Numbered from the stretch's first letter, positions 1-11,575 are shown. The stretch is 64,000 nt of DNA from Henckelia pumila (GCF_033568475.1 NW_027331833.1:4464001-4528000); one strand, 5' to 3'. The notes: a model not told the origin generated them from the letters alone. Program-made: numbers and translations.

Positions 1-3000
1 CGTGCTTTCGATTGTACTGAGGATCAGAAATTGGAAGTTCTAGAATTTGTTCTAGAGGATCGAGCACGTTTTTGGTGGGATGCCAAAGCTTCTCAGGCAC
101 GTACTGAGAGAGGACAAGTGACTTGGGGGAATTTCTGTCGGGAGTTCCAGAAATTGTATTTTCCTCCGACTGTTCGCCAAGCACGATCTATGGAGTTGCT
201 TACTCTGAGGCAAGGATCAATGACTATTGATCAATATCAGCAACGATTTCTTGATCTGCTACCTTTCAGTCCTCATATCAATGAGAGTGATGCATCGAAG
301 TATGATATCTTTCTACAAGGTTTGAACCAAGATATCTACTCACAGGTTGTCGTCTGTGATGACCCGGTATCTTTTGAGACTTTGGTGAACCGTTGCCGTC
401 TAGTGGAGACTAGCAACAAGCGGGCACAGTTGATGATGCCAGGACAGCCTAGTGGATCTTTTGAGCCTCGAGCTCAATTTGTTGTGCAATCTGGACCTAC
501 GTCTTCTTCTACTCCTACTAATTCATCTGGATCTCGTGGTTCACGAGGTATGTTCCATTTTGGGAAGAAGAAGAAGAAGAAGAAGAAGAAGGAGGAGTTT
601 TGTAGCCATTGTGGAGGGAAGCATCCTGCAGCTTCATGTCGGAGAGCTACTGGTGCTTGTTATATTTGCGGTCAGCAGGGACATCTGCAGAGAGATTGTC
701 CTCAGCGCATGGGTTCTGCTAGTGGATCGGGATCACAGGTTGGATCTCAGGCTTCTATTGTTCCACGTCAGCAGCCAGCACCACAGAGTTCTTCTGGTTA
801 TCGTCCCCAGACTCAAGGGCAGGTGTTTGCTCTGTCTCAGGAGCAGGCTACAGAGGGAAGCGATCGCATGTTGGCAGGTACCTTTCTGTTATGTGGTATT
901 CCTGCACTTGTATTAATTGATACTGGAGCATCGCATTCCTTTATTTTTAGTCGCTTTGTTAAGAGACATAGATTACCTTATGTATCATTAGATATGGATT
1001 TAGTTGTATTTACTCCATTGGAGCAAGAGATAGTAACTAAGCGTCTAGTGATGGGTTGCCTTCTGGAGTTTGAGGGTAATGTGTTAATAGCTAATTTGAT
1101 GATATTAGCGATGACAGATTTTGACTGTATCTTGGGAATAGATATGCTGACTTTGTATCACGCTACTATGGATTGTTATCAGCGTCTGGTACAGTTTTAT
1201 CCGGATGAGGGTGATAGCTGGTATTTTTATGGTGAGGGTGCGCGACCTCCGATGCCACTTGTTTCGGCTCTGAAGGCATGTCATGTCTTGGAGTCAGGTG
1301 GGGAGGGCTACCTCATCTATGCAGTTGATATGTCCACGAGTAGTACGGGTATTTATCAGCTACCGGTTGTCAGCGAGTTTCCTGACGTATTCCCTGATGA
1401 GATTCCTGGTTTTACTCCGGTGCGAGAGGTTGAATTTGGTATTGATTTAGTACCAGGAACTACGCCTATATCCCGAGCACCTTATCGTCTGGCACCCTCA
1501 GAGATGAGGGAATTGAAACAGCAGTTACAGGATCTGCTTGATAAGGGATATATTCGTCCGAGTGTTTCTTCGTGGGGAGTACCTGTTTTGTTCGTCAAGA
1601 AGAAGGATGGATCGATGCGATTATGTATTGATTACAGGCAGTTGAATCGTGTCACCATCAAGAATAAGTATCCTTTACCACGGATTGATGATCTGTTCGA
1701 CCAACTACAGGGTACTTCTGTTTACTAGAAGATAGATCTGAGATCTGGATACCATCAGATGCGGGTACGAGACTCAGATATATCTACGACTGCTTTCAGG
1801 ACCAGATACGGGCATTATGAATTTCTGGTGATGCCATTCGGTTTGACTAATGCACCGGCAGTCTTCATGAATCTGATGAATCAGATATTTCGAGAGTATC
1901 TGGATAGATTTGTCATCGTCTTCATTGATGATATTCTTGTCTATTCTCATGACAAGGATGAGCATGCACAGCATCTAAGAATTGTTTTACAGACGTTACG
2001 AGATAAGCAGCTGTATGCGAAATTGAGCAAGTGTGAATTCTGGCTTGATCGGGTAGTGTTTCTCGGTCATGTGATTTCTAATGAAGGGATATCTGTTGAT
2101 CCTAGTAAGATAGAGGCAGTGCTGAACTGGTCTCGTCCGACGACGGTTGCTGAGATTCGTAGTTTCTTGGGTCTAGCTGGATATTACTGTCGGTTCATCG
2201 AGAATTTTTCACAGTTGGCCAGGCCTTTGACACAGCTTACACGGAAAGATGTTGCCTTCATATGGTCCTCGGATTGTGAGGAGTCATTTCATGAGCTGCG
2301 TGGACGTCTTACTACTGCACCTGTGCTAGCTCTACTTCTGGATCAGGAGGTTATGTTGTCTATACTGATGCCTCTGGTCAGGGGTTAGGATGTGTTCTGA
2401 CACAGCATGGACATGTTATTGCCTATGCTTCTCGACAGTTGAAGACGCATGAGACTAACTATCCAGTGCATGATCTCGAGTTGGCCGCCATTGTATTTGC
2501 GCTCAAGATCTGGAGGCATTATCTTTATGGCGAGAAATTTGAGATATTCACGGATCACAAGAGTTTGAAGTATTTATTCACTCAGGTGGAGTTGAATATG
2601 CGACAGAGACGCAGGATGGATCTTTTGAAAGATTATGATTGTGAAATCAAATATCATCCAGGTTCTGCCAATATTACTGCTGATACCTTGAGTCGGCAGG
2701 TGAGACTTTCTGCACTTCAGACTAATGAAATATCTCATATGATTCAAGAGTGCTGTTCATTGAGTTTTACGCTCAAGCACAAGAAAGGAAGAAATGGGAT
2801 TCAGTTGTATACTATTTTGTCTGAGCCAGCATTGTATTCTCGGATTAGAGATGCTCAGATATCTGATGTTAAGACTCAGCGTTTGGCACGTCTGGCCAAT
2901 GGAGTTAATACATCTGGATTCCATTTTCAGGCAGATGTTTTATTGTGCCTATCTAATCGAGTGGTTGTACCTAATGATGCGGAGCTCAGGAACGATATTC

Positions 3001-4268
3001 TATCTCAAGCTCACATGAGTCGATTATCAGTTCATCCTGAAAGCATGAAAATGTATAAGGACTTGCGAACTAGATTCTGGTGGAAAGGGATGAAGCAAAG
3101 TGTGTATCAATTTGTTTCAAGATGTTTGGTTTGTCAACAGGTCAAGGCTGAACATCGACGACCAGGTGGATTACTGCAGAATCTTGAGATTCCCGAATGG
3201 AAGTGGGAGCACGTGACTATGGACTTTGTTACCCACTTGCCTATGACGTTACGTCAGTGTGATGCTATCTGGGTTGTCGTTGACCGTTTGACGAAATCAG
3301 CACACTTTATTCCTTACAACCGAGAGTATTCTTATGATCGCATGGCACGCTTATATATCCAGGAGATAGTGCGATTACATGGGATTCCAGTGAGCATAGT
3401 CAGTGATAGAGACCCGCGATTTACCTCACGTTTTTGGGGTAGTTTTCAGGAGGTGTTGGGTACCACTCTAAGTTTGAGTACTGCATATCATCCGGAGACT
3501 GACGGGCAGTCAGAACGGACGATTCGTACGCTAGAGGATATGCTACGTTCTTCTGTCATGGATTTTGGCTTTTCTTGGCAGGATCAGTTACCTTTGATAG
3601 AATTTGCCTACAATAACAGTTATCATCGTAGTATTGATATGGAACCTTTCGAGGCATTGTACGGTCGACGGTGTCATACTCCGTTATTCTGGGATGAAGT
3701 CGGGGAATGACAAGTTGAGGGTCCTGAATTGGTGCAGCAGATTGTAGACAAGGTAGATTTAAACAAGCATAGGATCAAAGTTGCTCAAGATAGACAAGCC
3801 AGTTATGCTAATATTCGTCGCAGGCCACTTCAGTTTGAGCCTGGTGAATATGTGTTTCTCCGAGTATCACCTTTCAGGAAGGTGATGAGATTCGGCGTGA
3901 AAGGCAAGTTGTCTCCTCGTTTCATTGGGCCTTTCCAGATACTGAAGAAGATCAGAGATGTTGCATATCGTTTGTCTTTACCGCCAAATCTTTCCAGTAT
4001 ACATAACATTTTTCATGTGTCGTTACTTCGATAGTATATAGCTGATGAATCTCATGTGATTCAGTCTACTGATATTCAGCTAGAGCCAGATCTGTCTTTT
4101 GTTGAACGACCAATCCGTATCCTAGACAGGAAGGAGAAAGTTCTTCGAAACAAGACTATACCACTGGTGATGGTACAATGGCAGCGCCGAGTCATTGAAG
4201 AAGCAACTTGGGAAACTGAAAGTCGTATGCAAGTGGAATATCCTGAGTTGTTTGCTTTGTACTTTTGA
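1..4268 (+). pseudogene. Broken gag-pol polyprotein of chromovirus element 1
   Basis: The reading frame is already open at the left edge, inside the gag domain. A poly-lysine run encoded by an AAG microsatellite lies at about 566-592, then a CCHC knuckle ([14 protein letters not shown], about 658-699). The protease has LIDTGAS (about 916-936) and the RT has FIDD (about 1924-1935). RNase H, an integrase with SDRDPRFTS, and a chromodomain-like tail with a conserved ATWE follow. Breaks seen: TAG at 1726-1728 where related elements have serine, a one-base deletion near 2330 before the RNase H YTDAS motif, TGA at 3708-3710 and TAG at 4032-4034. The TGA lies in a probable CGA arginine codon. With four lesions the copy cannot be autonomous; otherwise the domains are well preserved. 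Confidence 0.9.
566..592 (+). repeat. AAG trinucleotide run inside gag
   Basis: About nine AAG codons in a row encode lysines just before the gag zinc knuckle. This is probably a microsatellite expansion within the basic nucleic-acid-binding part of Gag. Confidence 0.7.
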
Positions 4269-4375
4269 TTTACCATGTAAGATTTAATTACAGTTGTTGT
4301 AATAAAACATGATTTGATGTTTCATATTGTTATCTTGATTTTGTCTTTAGATGTTATTTCGCGGACGAAATATCT

Positions 4376-4389
4376 AAAGGTGGGGAGAA
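4376..4389 (+). other. Polypurine tract of element 1
   Basis: A purine run AAAGGTGGGGAGAA, broken by one T, lies immediately before the TGTTG start of the LTR. This is the position of the plus-strand DNA primer in LTR retrotransposons. Confidence 0.75.
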
Positions 4390-4502
4390 TGTTGTAACCC
4401 AGGTTCCATTTTAAGATAATAATATGTTAAACATGATTAAGGGTTAGTAATTTCGGAGTGTTATTGGAATTCGGAAGAGAATTTGGGCTTTTGACTTTGG
4501 GC

Positions 4503-4785
4503 CAGATCGGAAGCTCCGAACCCAGATCGGAAGCTCCGATCCCAGCCACTTCGAAAGCTCAGCGGAAGCACCGAGATCGGAAGCTCCGATCCAGGAACGG
4601 AAGTTCCGATCTCCAGCTGCCAGCAATGCTCGATGACTCAGCCGCGAGTTTTGACAAGTGTTGAACATAGAGCAGATCGGAAGCTCCGATCGCCCGATCG
4701 GAAGTTCCGATCCTGACGTGTCCTGCATGCATGCAATGAGCTGGATCGGAAGCTCCGATCCTGAAATCGGAAGTTCCGATCCTGG
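4503..4785 (+). repeat. Palindrome cluster in LTR U3 (GATCGGAAGYTCCGATC)
   Basis: About eight copies, mostly in pairs, of GATCGGAAGCTCCGATC or GATCGGAAGTTCCGATC. The second form is a perfect palindrome around its central base. The cluster ends about 15 bp before the TATA box, which is where enhancer elements of an LTR promoter would sit. Each copy carries two CpGs. A regulatory role is inference. Confidence 0.8.
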
Positions 4786-4798
4786 CCGGGAATTTTGC

Positions 4799-4808
4799 CT
4801 ATAAATAG
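4799..4808 (+). promoter_or_regulatory. TATA box of element 1 LTR
   Basis: CTATAAATAG follows the palindrome cluster. The same sequence occupies the same place in the related solo LTR at 41601-41610, which supports its role as the U3 core promoter. Confidence 0.65.
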
Positions 4809-5859
4809 GGCTTTTCAGATTCATTTCTAAATACGAATTCCCTAGTTTCTTTCTTCAGTTATATAGTGTGAGATATACACTTGAGGGCCCTATCGGTTAT
4901 AATAGAGGTTCTGGAATAACTAAGGTGTGGTTATAGTCATCCGGGACTAGCGACTTCAAAGGGCTAACTACGGACGAAGGTATGGTTCGGAAATCTATTT
5001 AAGTTTTGGGAGTACTTATTAGCTTAGTTAAGGCTTATAGAATTTATGTAGTGATACGATGAACTTTTGAATATAGGCTTGGAACCTAGGATCCTATTAT
5101 ACTTGAACTAGCCTAGAGGTACGTACACATTGACTGAGATTGCCAGCGAGTATACATGTTTATATGTTGCACTTATTTGGAATTATTATATGGCATGATA
5201 TATGATTTACCGCTTTCTATATTCATATGTCATGTGCATATACACGTTGAGCCTATACCTTGTTATACCTGACTATAGAGCCGCTCAGCTCTATACTCGA
5301 TAGTCTGTCACTGAGAGTACCGCGACGGCGGGGGAATTTATGTCTGTCTACTCTGGTGTACTGGACGAGTGTGGTTGCACCCAAAGGTTGATCCGTGTGG
5401 TGGCAGCACTCATGTGGCGCCGGTTCTGAGCATGACTTTTCAGATGACCCTGTACTAGTCATCATGTTGCATGCATTATATACATATGTTTACTCATGTC
5501 TATGTACTAGGCATTAGCGCTCACGTCCTAGTTGTTATTTTGGACACCCTATTTCATGGGGCAGGTCGCAGGATGGACGGAGCTGGTAGTTCAAGGCAGG
5601 ACTAGGGAGCAGGAGCCTTGAGGATTTTATACAGCAGGATTCGATATAGCTGTATAATGTTTACTATTTAAGATTTCAATTTGGTTGTATCACTACAGAT
5701 TTAAGCCTGGATTATGTTACTAAGCTGATATGTAAATTATGGTTTTGTTTCCGCATATTTTACTTTGTTAAGTTATTTTGTTGTATTAAGTTTAATGCAA
5801 GCTATTAGTTGCCAGTTAGTAGATGATTCCATGCAGGGTCACTACAAGACAGGAGCCCT

Positions 5860-7041
5860 TCCTATGGAAGAGACATTACCCCGGAAAGTCAGGAGATAGG
5901 TACCTCGTTTTACCTTGTTGAATGGAGATTTATATCGGATATCTTTTTAGGGTCCTCTGCTAAGAAGCCTTGCTGAAAACGAGGTAAATTATGTACTTCA
6001 AAAATACATGAAGGATGCTGTGGAGATCATGGAGGGGTGTTGAGTCTATCCCGACGTACTCTGTTGGCTGGATACTGGTGGCCTACCTTACAGCAAGATT
6101 CCCAGCAGATAGTCAGTGTTTGCGAAGGATGTCAGAGATTCGGAAACTTTTCTCACAAGCCAGCATCGGAGTTACAGGAAGTATGGGCATCTTGTACATT
6201 TGATCAATGGGTTTTAGACATTGTGGGGCCTTTTCCTTTAGGTCCTGGGCAAAAGAAATTCCTCTTGGTTGCCGTAGATTACTTTTCTAGTGGGTAGAGG
6301 CCGAGCCTCTAGCCAGAATCACTGAAAGGGTCGTGCTAAATTTCATATGGAAGAACATTGTTTGCCGATTTGTTATGCCTCGAAAGCTAGTTTCAGACAA
6401 CGAAAGACAGTTCCAGGGGCAAAAAAATAAGAGACTGGTGTATTGAGATGAATATAAAGCAAGCATTCACTTCAGTAGCCTACCCTCAAAGTAATGGGCA
6501 GACCGAAGTAACTAACCGGACGATAATACGATCCTTGCAGGCTAGACTCTACGGCGTCGGTAAATATTGGGTGGACGAAATTTCAGGAGTATTGTGGGCC
6601 TATCGCACTACTCCAAAGTCTGCTACTGGAGAGACACCCTTCAGCCTGGTGTATGGATCCGAGGCAGTATTACCAGTGTAGATTGGCCAATCTTCTCCCC
6701 GAGTGTTATCCTATCAAGAAGAGGGGACCACCAGCCGAGCCCAAGAGTTGGACTTGATCGAGGAAATGCGGGAGAGGGCTGCCATAAGAATGGAAGCCTA
6801 TCGAGGAAGGGTGATGAAAGTTTTCAATCAAGGGGTCAGGCCCCAGTAATTCCAGATAGGTGACCTTATATTAAAAAAGGTTAACCCGACAGGAGAGGTG
6901 AGGAAGTTGGTAGCAAAATGGGAAGGACCGTACAAAGTCATTAGAAGGATTGAGAGAAGCGCTTGGTATTTAGAAGACTGCCAAGGTAAGGCCCTGCAGA
7001 GGCCTTGGAACACAATGCATCTTAAGACTTATTATTCTTAA
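5860..7041 (+). pseudogene. Tat-lineage integrase remnant
   Basis: Translated pieces in several frames give integrase: a CEGCQRFGN zinc-binding part (about 6121-6147), the core start with LDIVGPFPLGPGQ (about 6215-6253), an AYPQSNGQTEVTNRT block around the catalytic glutamate (about 6478-6522), an LWAYRTTPKSATGETPF block, and a C-terminal segment ending with a tyrosine-rich tail near 7041. Stops and frameshifts separate them, for example TAG at 6295-6297, TAG after the SEAVLPV block (6679-6681) and TAG at about 6848. The LGPG and GETPFSLVYG signatures are typical of the Tat clade. It is not functional. Confidence 0.8.
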
Positions 7042-7128
7042 ACGCAAGTTCCCTTTTATATTGTATTTCCTCTTGTCATATGAATGAAAATATGTTTTGT
7101 TTCATTGTAAATCAAAAAGAAAAAGCCC

Positions 7129-7800
7129 ATGGCAGCCCCATAGCACCTTAAAGCCCAGACGATCTACCACTCTAGCACCATTAAAACCAGGCGATCCACA
7201 ACCCTGGTACTCAAGGCTCGTGGTAATTCACGAGCACTTAAGCACATGGCAGCCCCATGACACCTTAAAGCCCAGGCGATCTACCACCCTGGCACCATTA
7301 AAACTCAGGCAATCCACCACCCTGGTACTCAAGGCCCGTGGTAATTCACGAGCACTTAAGCCCATGGCAGCCCTATGCACCTTAAAGCCCAGGCGATCTA
7401 ACACCTTGGAACCATTAAAACACAGGCGATCCACCACCTTGGTACTCAAGGCCCGTGGTAATTCAGGATCACTTAAGCCCATGGCACCTTAAAGCCCATG
7501 AGATCTACCACCCTGGCACCATTAAAAGCCAGATGATCCAACACATTGGTACTCAAGGCCCGTGGTAATTCACGAGCACTTAAGCCCATGGCAGCCCCAT
7601 GGCACCTTAAAGCCTAGACGATTTACCATCCTGGCACCATTAAAACCCAGACGATCCACCACCCTGGTACTCAAGGCCCGTGACAATTCATGAGCACTTA
7701 AGCCCATGGCAGCCCCATGGCACCTTAAAGCCTAGGCGATCTACCACCCTGGCACCATTAAAACCCAAGCAAGCTACCACCCCGGTACTTCGAAAATAAG
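7129..7800 (+). repeat. ~117-bp tandem repeat array in Tat 3' untranslated region
   Basis: Six units start at 7129, 7246, 7364, 7481, 7588 and 7706, each recognised by the ATGGCAGCCCCATGGCACC start, the CTGGCACCATTAAAA middle and the TTCACGAGCACTTAAG end. The 7481 unit lacks about 11 bp. The position between integrase and antisense ORF fits the hypervariable 3' UTR of Tat elements, known as a source of new satellites. Confidence 0.9.
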
Positions 7801-8710
7801 CGGTAATCCACCGCGCGCAAGTATAAAAGGATGGCATTTTAACAAGGGCAAAATAGTCATGATTCAGCATCCTTTAAAAAGTGCAAAACATCAGGAAAAA
7901 CAGAAAGAAAGAAATCTTTTGAAACAATAATAAAAATTTACAATACTCGTGGAGGTACGTAAAAGAGCTATTGCCAAGAGTCATCACCTAAAACACAAAA
8001 ACAAGTAAGTAGGCCTATGGCCCGGGCTCCGATGGCTCTGCCCCAGGGGAAGCCCCTTCCTCATTTGAAGACTAGGTGGGTAGAGAATCGATGGCTTGAT
8101 GAAGATCTGGAACCCATTCACGGACCAACCCAACCTCGGCGTATTGTGCGGAGCAGAGCTCGAAGCCTTGAGCGAAGAAGTTGAAAGAACTGTCTATCAC
8201 TACATTTTCGAATTCCTTCGAAGACAGGGAATACTCTTTCCATTCGGCTTCGAAGCTAGCCCGATCCTCCAAAGAAGAGACAACATCAACGACAAGAGAA
8301 TGATGCAGGTCCGCCTCTGCCCGGGCAATAATCAAATTGTCCTGCATTTTCTCTGTCGAAGCTCGAAATTTCCTCATTTCCTCCAGGGCCTGATATTTTT
8401 GCAACTGAACCTGATGAAGCTCACCCGCTATCCTCTCCACCTGGGCCTGGAAAGCTTGAATTTTGCTCGAGCGACGATCTTGAGCTTCGGCAAGTTTTTG
8501 TTTCCAACTCTCTTGCATCCGAGCAACATCTGCCCGGGAGCTTTCCAAAGCCCCCTGTAGGGACTGGATTTCTGCCTCGTGTGCCTCTTGCAGACCGACC
8601 ATCTGCAGACGAAGCTGAGCAGCGTGCTCTTCGAAAGAGCCGCTCCTCTCACTCTCCCTGACAAGGCTAGAGTTAGCCTCATCTAGGGAATTGGCTAGCA
8701 TACACAAACC

Positions 8711-8785
8711 CTACACCAAAAAATTGCAAAAAATCAGGAAACGAGGGGGTAAAAATCATTTACAATATAAGATACGGAGACTTAC
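8711..8785 (-). other. Predicted intron 2 of the antisense ORF
   Basis: On the minus strand the exon ends CATGCTTATACG and is followed by GTAAGT. The 75-nt interval ends in TTTTTTGGTGTAG and is T-rich before the acceptor. Joining keeps the frame and leads directly into the coiled-coil exon. Confidence 0.65.
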
Positions 8786-9429
8786 CGTATAAGCATGCAA
8801 AATTCCCTCGAAAAGTTTGGAGGTGACTCCCCGGGCTGATAGTACTGAGTGATCCTCGGGAGTCAATAGAATCTGGATCATGGCCACTTTGGAGGCATCT
8901 GTCTCGGATAATAAAAGAGGGAATCGAGAACCCCAGGAAGCAGCATTCACCCGGTTGCCCCAGACACAGCCAGTCCGCCCATCACCAGGGGTAGATACCT
9001 CCCAACCTGACGAAGAAACCCCGGAGGGGCTTAGAGCAGCAGGAAAGAGGGATTCCTGGGCAGGTTTTTCCTCCGTATCACTAAGGATGACCGTATCAGG
9101 TGCCTGGGTGGCTTTTCTCTTGCGATGGGAGAGCGGCACTTCATCTTATAAATCCTCTGGAGTCAAAGATAATTGAGCAGGGGGCTCCAGTTGGGAAGAG
9201 GCTAGTACCATAACCGTGGCCTCCGGGGCCGGGACATTGACACAGGAAGGAGCGGATGTTCTTGGAGGAGGGTAGTTCTCTTTCTCTTTCAAGGCTTGCC
9301 GGGAGGAACATTTTTCTTCCTCCGTCCTAGCTTTCTTTCTTCTCTCCGCTGCAGTCCGAGCCTTTTATTTGGCAGCCTCCCTCTCCGCTAAACGCTTTGA
9401 AAATTCCTCTCGCATCATGTTTGAAAGGT

Positions 9430-9532
9430 CTGGAATAGAAAAAACACACGGATGTAAATACTCAAATACAAGTCAATTCTTTGCTATAAAATAAAAAGCA
9501 AGAGAAATTATCGGGTTGAGCCCCGGGGATAC
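9430..9532 (-). other. Predicted intron 1 of the antisense ORF
   Basis: Minus-strand donor GTATCC follows a codon block ending in IDAY, and the acceptor TTTTTTCTATTCCAG precedes CTTTCAAACATGATG. Splicing gives a split aspartate codon and stays in frame, reading on into LSNMMREEF. Confidence 0.55.
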
Positions 9533-10843
9533 CATATGCATCGATCACCTGATCCAAGGGATCTTCCACCCGGGTGCTTAACCCGTAAGCAACCATATTA
9601 TCATTGGTCAAAAGGGTGGTAAAGGGGAAAGTTTGATTCCATACTAAGGCTAAACTACGAACATAAGGCTCCTCGGTCTTATAATGATCCGAAAGCTCAG
9701 GCTGAGGGGGTAAGCTGGTCAGGAACCCAGTCCTAAAAGTGAAAGGGACTGCGGGGCGAAGGAAAAAATACTTCTCTTTCCATCCTTTCAGAGAATAAGG
9801 AAGGTTAGAAAGGAACCTGTCATTCAGCCGGGCCGCTACGGAAAAAGCCTCTTCGGTAAAACGATAGGTGAAAAAGTAGTGGAAGACAACGGGGTAATGA
9901 GTAAATTATGCATTTTGAAAAGAATATAGGTGGAAGCCATAATGCAAAAATAGTTCGGGTGAAATTGATTGACCGGGACCCCAAAGAAATATGCAACCGC
10001 CACGTAAAAAGTGGGGATCGGGAATCGAAGACCACTGCGGATTTGGTCACTAAAAAAGGTATGACATCCCTTAGGTGGGGTATCAGGGGTACTCCCTTCC
10101 AAGGGGCGGAAAATGGTGTATGAAAAAGGAATCTCCCCCGAGCTACGAAGTTCCTCTGCTGCACCTTTGGATAACGTGCTAGGGAAAGTGAAACATCCCA
10201 AAGCAGGAGATTTGGAAGGAGAAGGGGGAATTACAACAAGAGGTTTCGGGTTGCGAATTTTCTTCTTGCCTTTTCCCTTAAGGCGGGAAGAAGAAGTGGC
10301 AGTAGCCCGGGTGGTGAAGCGGGAAGATTTCTTGGAAGGACTGGGGGGGGAGAGAGAGTCAAAGCGGAGCGAGCATCACTCGAGCCACGACTGGGCTCCT
10401 CATCTCTGGGCGAGCCTTTGGCATTCGCACCAAAAGTATAAGAAGTTCCAGAAGACATGATAGGGATAGGGAACTTAAAGGGGTAGAGAATCGGAAGAAA
10501 GTTTGGGAGGAATGGGCGCTGGACTCTTGGAAAGAGTTGCAGACAAATTGAAGGGAGCAAAGGAGAAGACGGTGAGAAGAAAATGAAGGGATCCAAAGGA
10601 GTAAATACTTGCTAGAAACTGAGCAATCTAGGCCGCATATTTCGAAATAAACGGTGGAGATGCACGAAGCATGCTCCAGAAGTCTAAGCGACTCCTGACA
10701 AGACCACTAACACACGCACTACGAAACGCTTTAGGGCTGACGTCAGTCTTGTCTCTAGGCCCGGGCTCCGGATTGAAAAGAACACGTGGACGCTAGCCTC
10801 TCAGGACAGTGAAGCAGGTTCTAGCCCGACTATTTTTGGGAGG

Positions 10844-11517
10844 TGTGGTGTTACCCTAGTAAGATAACCTGGGGGTTTTCAAGGACCCGGGTGGTCTTAA
10901 GGACCCGGGAGGTCCTCTAATATCCGGGTAAATAACAGGAGCCCGGGTGTCAGGAATAAGCTCCGGGGGGCCGGGAGCATGGAAAAGTAGGTGGGGCCCG
11001 AACTTTTTATTTTAAAGGTTATAAAGGGGAGATACCTATGTTGCGTGTATCAGGCTTTTGTTACAAGCCAAGTAATTCCTAATCATAATTCAATAGTATG
11101 GGTCCTTCCATAGATTACGAGGTGTCCAATCACGCATGGTGACTATCCCATCACATTAAATGGTGTCAGATCAACCCATACCGTACAATCATTAATAACC
11201 CAGGTCGTCGGGTATAAATACCAGGCTCCTAAGCCGGGATAAGGTACGCAATAATCACCTAACACTATTAATTCGCACACACTCACTTTCTCAAAATCCC
11301 TAAGCCCACTCCATACTTCTGAACCTAACTTAAGCATCAGAGTGGCGACGCCAGAAAGCCTTTCGGCTCCCCACTTACGGATTTTCTTGTTTTCTGTGTG
11401 TAGATAGCATTTGCAGAGGACCAGGAGATCTGTTCTTCATCACCCGGGTTTTTACCCACTACTCGAGAACTCATTTTATGATATTCGCATTATTTTGCTA
11501 CACGAATACCGAACACA
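10844..11517 (+). repeat. Putative 3' LTR of the Tat element
   Basis: A TTTTTGGGAGG tract precedes TGTGGTGTTACC, and the segment ends near CCGAACACA. It includes a TATA box at 11213-11220 and a downstream CTTAAGCATCAGAGTGGC...GCCAGAAAGCC region that resembles the R/U5 of Tat LTRs. No second LTR is available to confirm the ends. Confidence 0.5.
11213..11220 (+). promoter_or_regulatory. TATA box in putative Tat LTR
   Basis: TATAAATA lies about 120 bp before the conserved CTTAAGCATCAGAGTGGC block, as expected of a U3/R boundary. Confidence 0.5.
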
Positions 11518-11575
11518 TGTGTTACAATTAGTAGTTATACTTAATTATTTACAATGATTTCAACACTAATTACAT

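Larger units (their letters stand above)
1..5847 (+). mobile_element. Ty3/Gypsy chromovirus, 3' part with 3' LTR (element 1)
   Basis: This is the 3' two thirds of an LTR retrotransposon whose 5' LTR and gag start lie left of the window. Order: gag with zinc knuckle, protease, reverse transcriptase, RNase H, integrase, a chromodomain-like tail, polypurine tract, 3' LTR. The gag-protease-RT-RH-INT order with a C-terminal chromodomain-like block is known for chromoviruses; the Tekay/Del clade is my inference. Tat-lineage integrase begins directly after the LTR, so this copy appears inserted into a Tat element. A solo LTR of the same family lies at 41195-42649 and a truncated one at 36682-37109. 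Confidence 0.85.
4390..5847 (+). repeat. 3' LTR of chromovirus element 1
   Basis: The LTR starts TGTTGTAACCC after the polypurine tract and ends GGGTCACTACA, about 1.46 kb. Its end was set by comparison: 5425-5840 aligns with 36682-37105, and both lose similarity right after GGGTCACTA. The same layout (palindrome cluster, TATA box, similar ends) is found in the solo LTR at 41195-42649. U3 carries about eight copies of a 17-bp palindrome (4503-4785) just upstream of a TATA box. Confidence 0.8.
8072..10458 (-). pseudogene. Antisense ORF (aORF) of the Tat element, spliced but broken
   Basis: On the minus strand a coding region runs opposite to the retrotransposon genes. I place its start at MSSGTSYTFG (10456-10458). 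It has a Ser/Pro/Lys-rich N-terminus, then a domain with LRFPIPTFYVAV and FKMHN resembling the 'putative gypsy type transposon' domain of plant extra ORFs, a segment around 9540-9800 with WKEKYFFLRPAV, a basic region, and a C-terminal coiled coil of about 210 residues ending at 8072. Two GT-AG introns fit: 9430-9532 and 8711-8785; both preserve frame. Breaks: an indel in the 8-G run at 10343-10350, a frameshift near 9900, and TAA stops near 9368 and 9148. Antisense extra ORFs are documented in Tat-lineage elements; their function is unknown. Confidence 0.7.
5848..11517 (+). mobile_element. Tat-lineage Ty3/Gypsy element, 3' portion
   Basis: Integrase remnants, a tandem array, an antisense coding region and a putative 3' LTR follow each other in the order known for Tat-lineage (Ogre/Retand-like) elements. 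The gag, protease and RT part is not present; it would lie left of element 1, which seems inserted here. The right edge is the least certain boundary. Confidence 0.7.

Noticed and set aside
452..916. A 154-codon frame overlapping gag of element 1
   Set aside because: It lies in another frame of the clear gag sequence, and its Arg run is only the AAG microsatellite read out of frame.
7129..7800. Repeat array as a CRISPR-like array
   Set aside because: The units are ~117-bp tandem repeats without unique spacers, in a plant retrotransposon.
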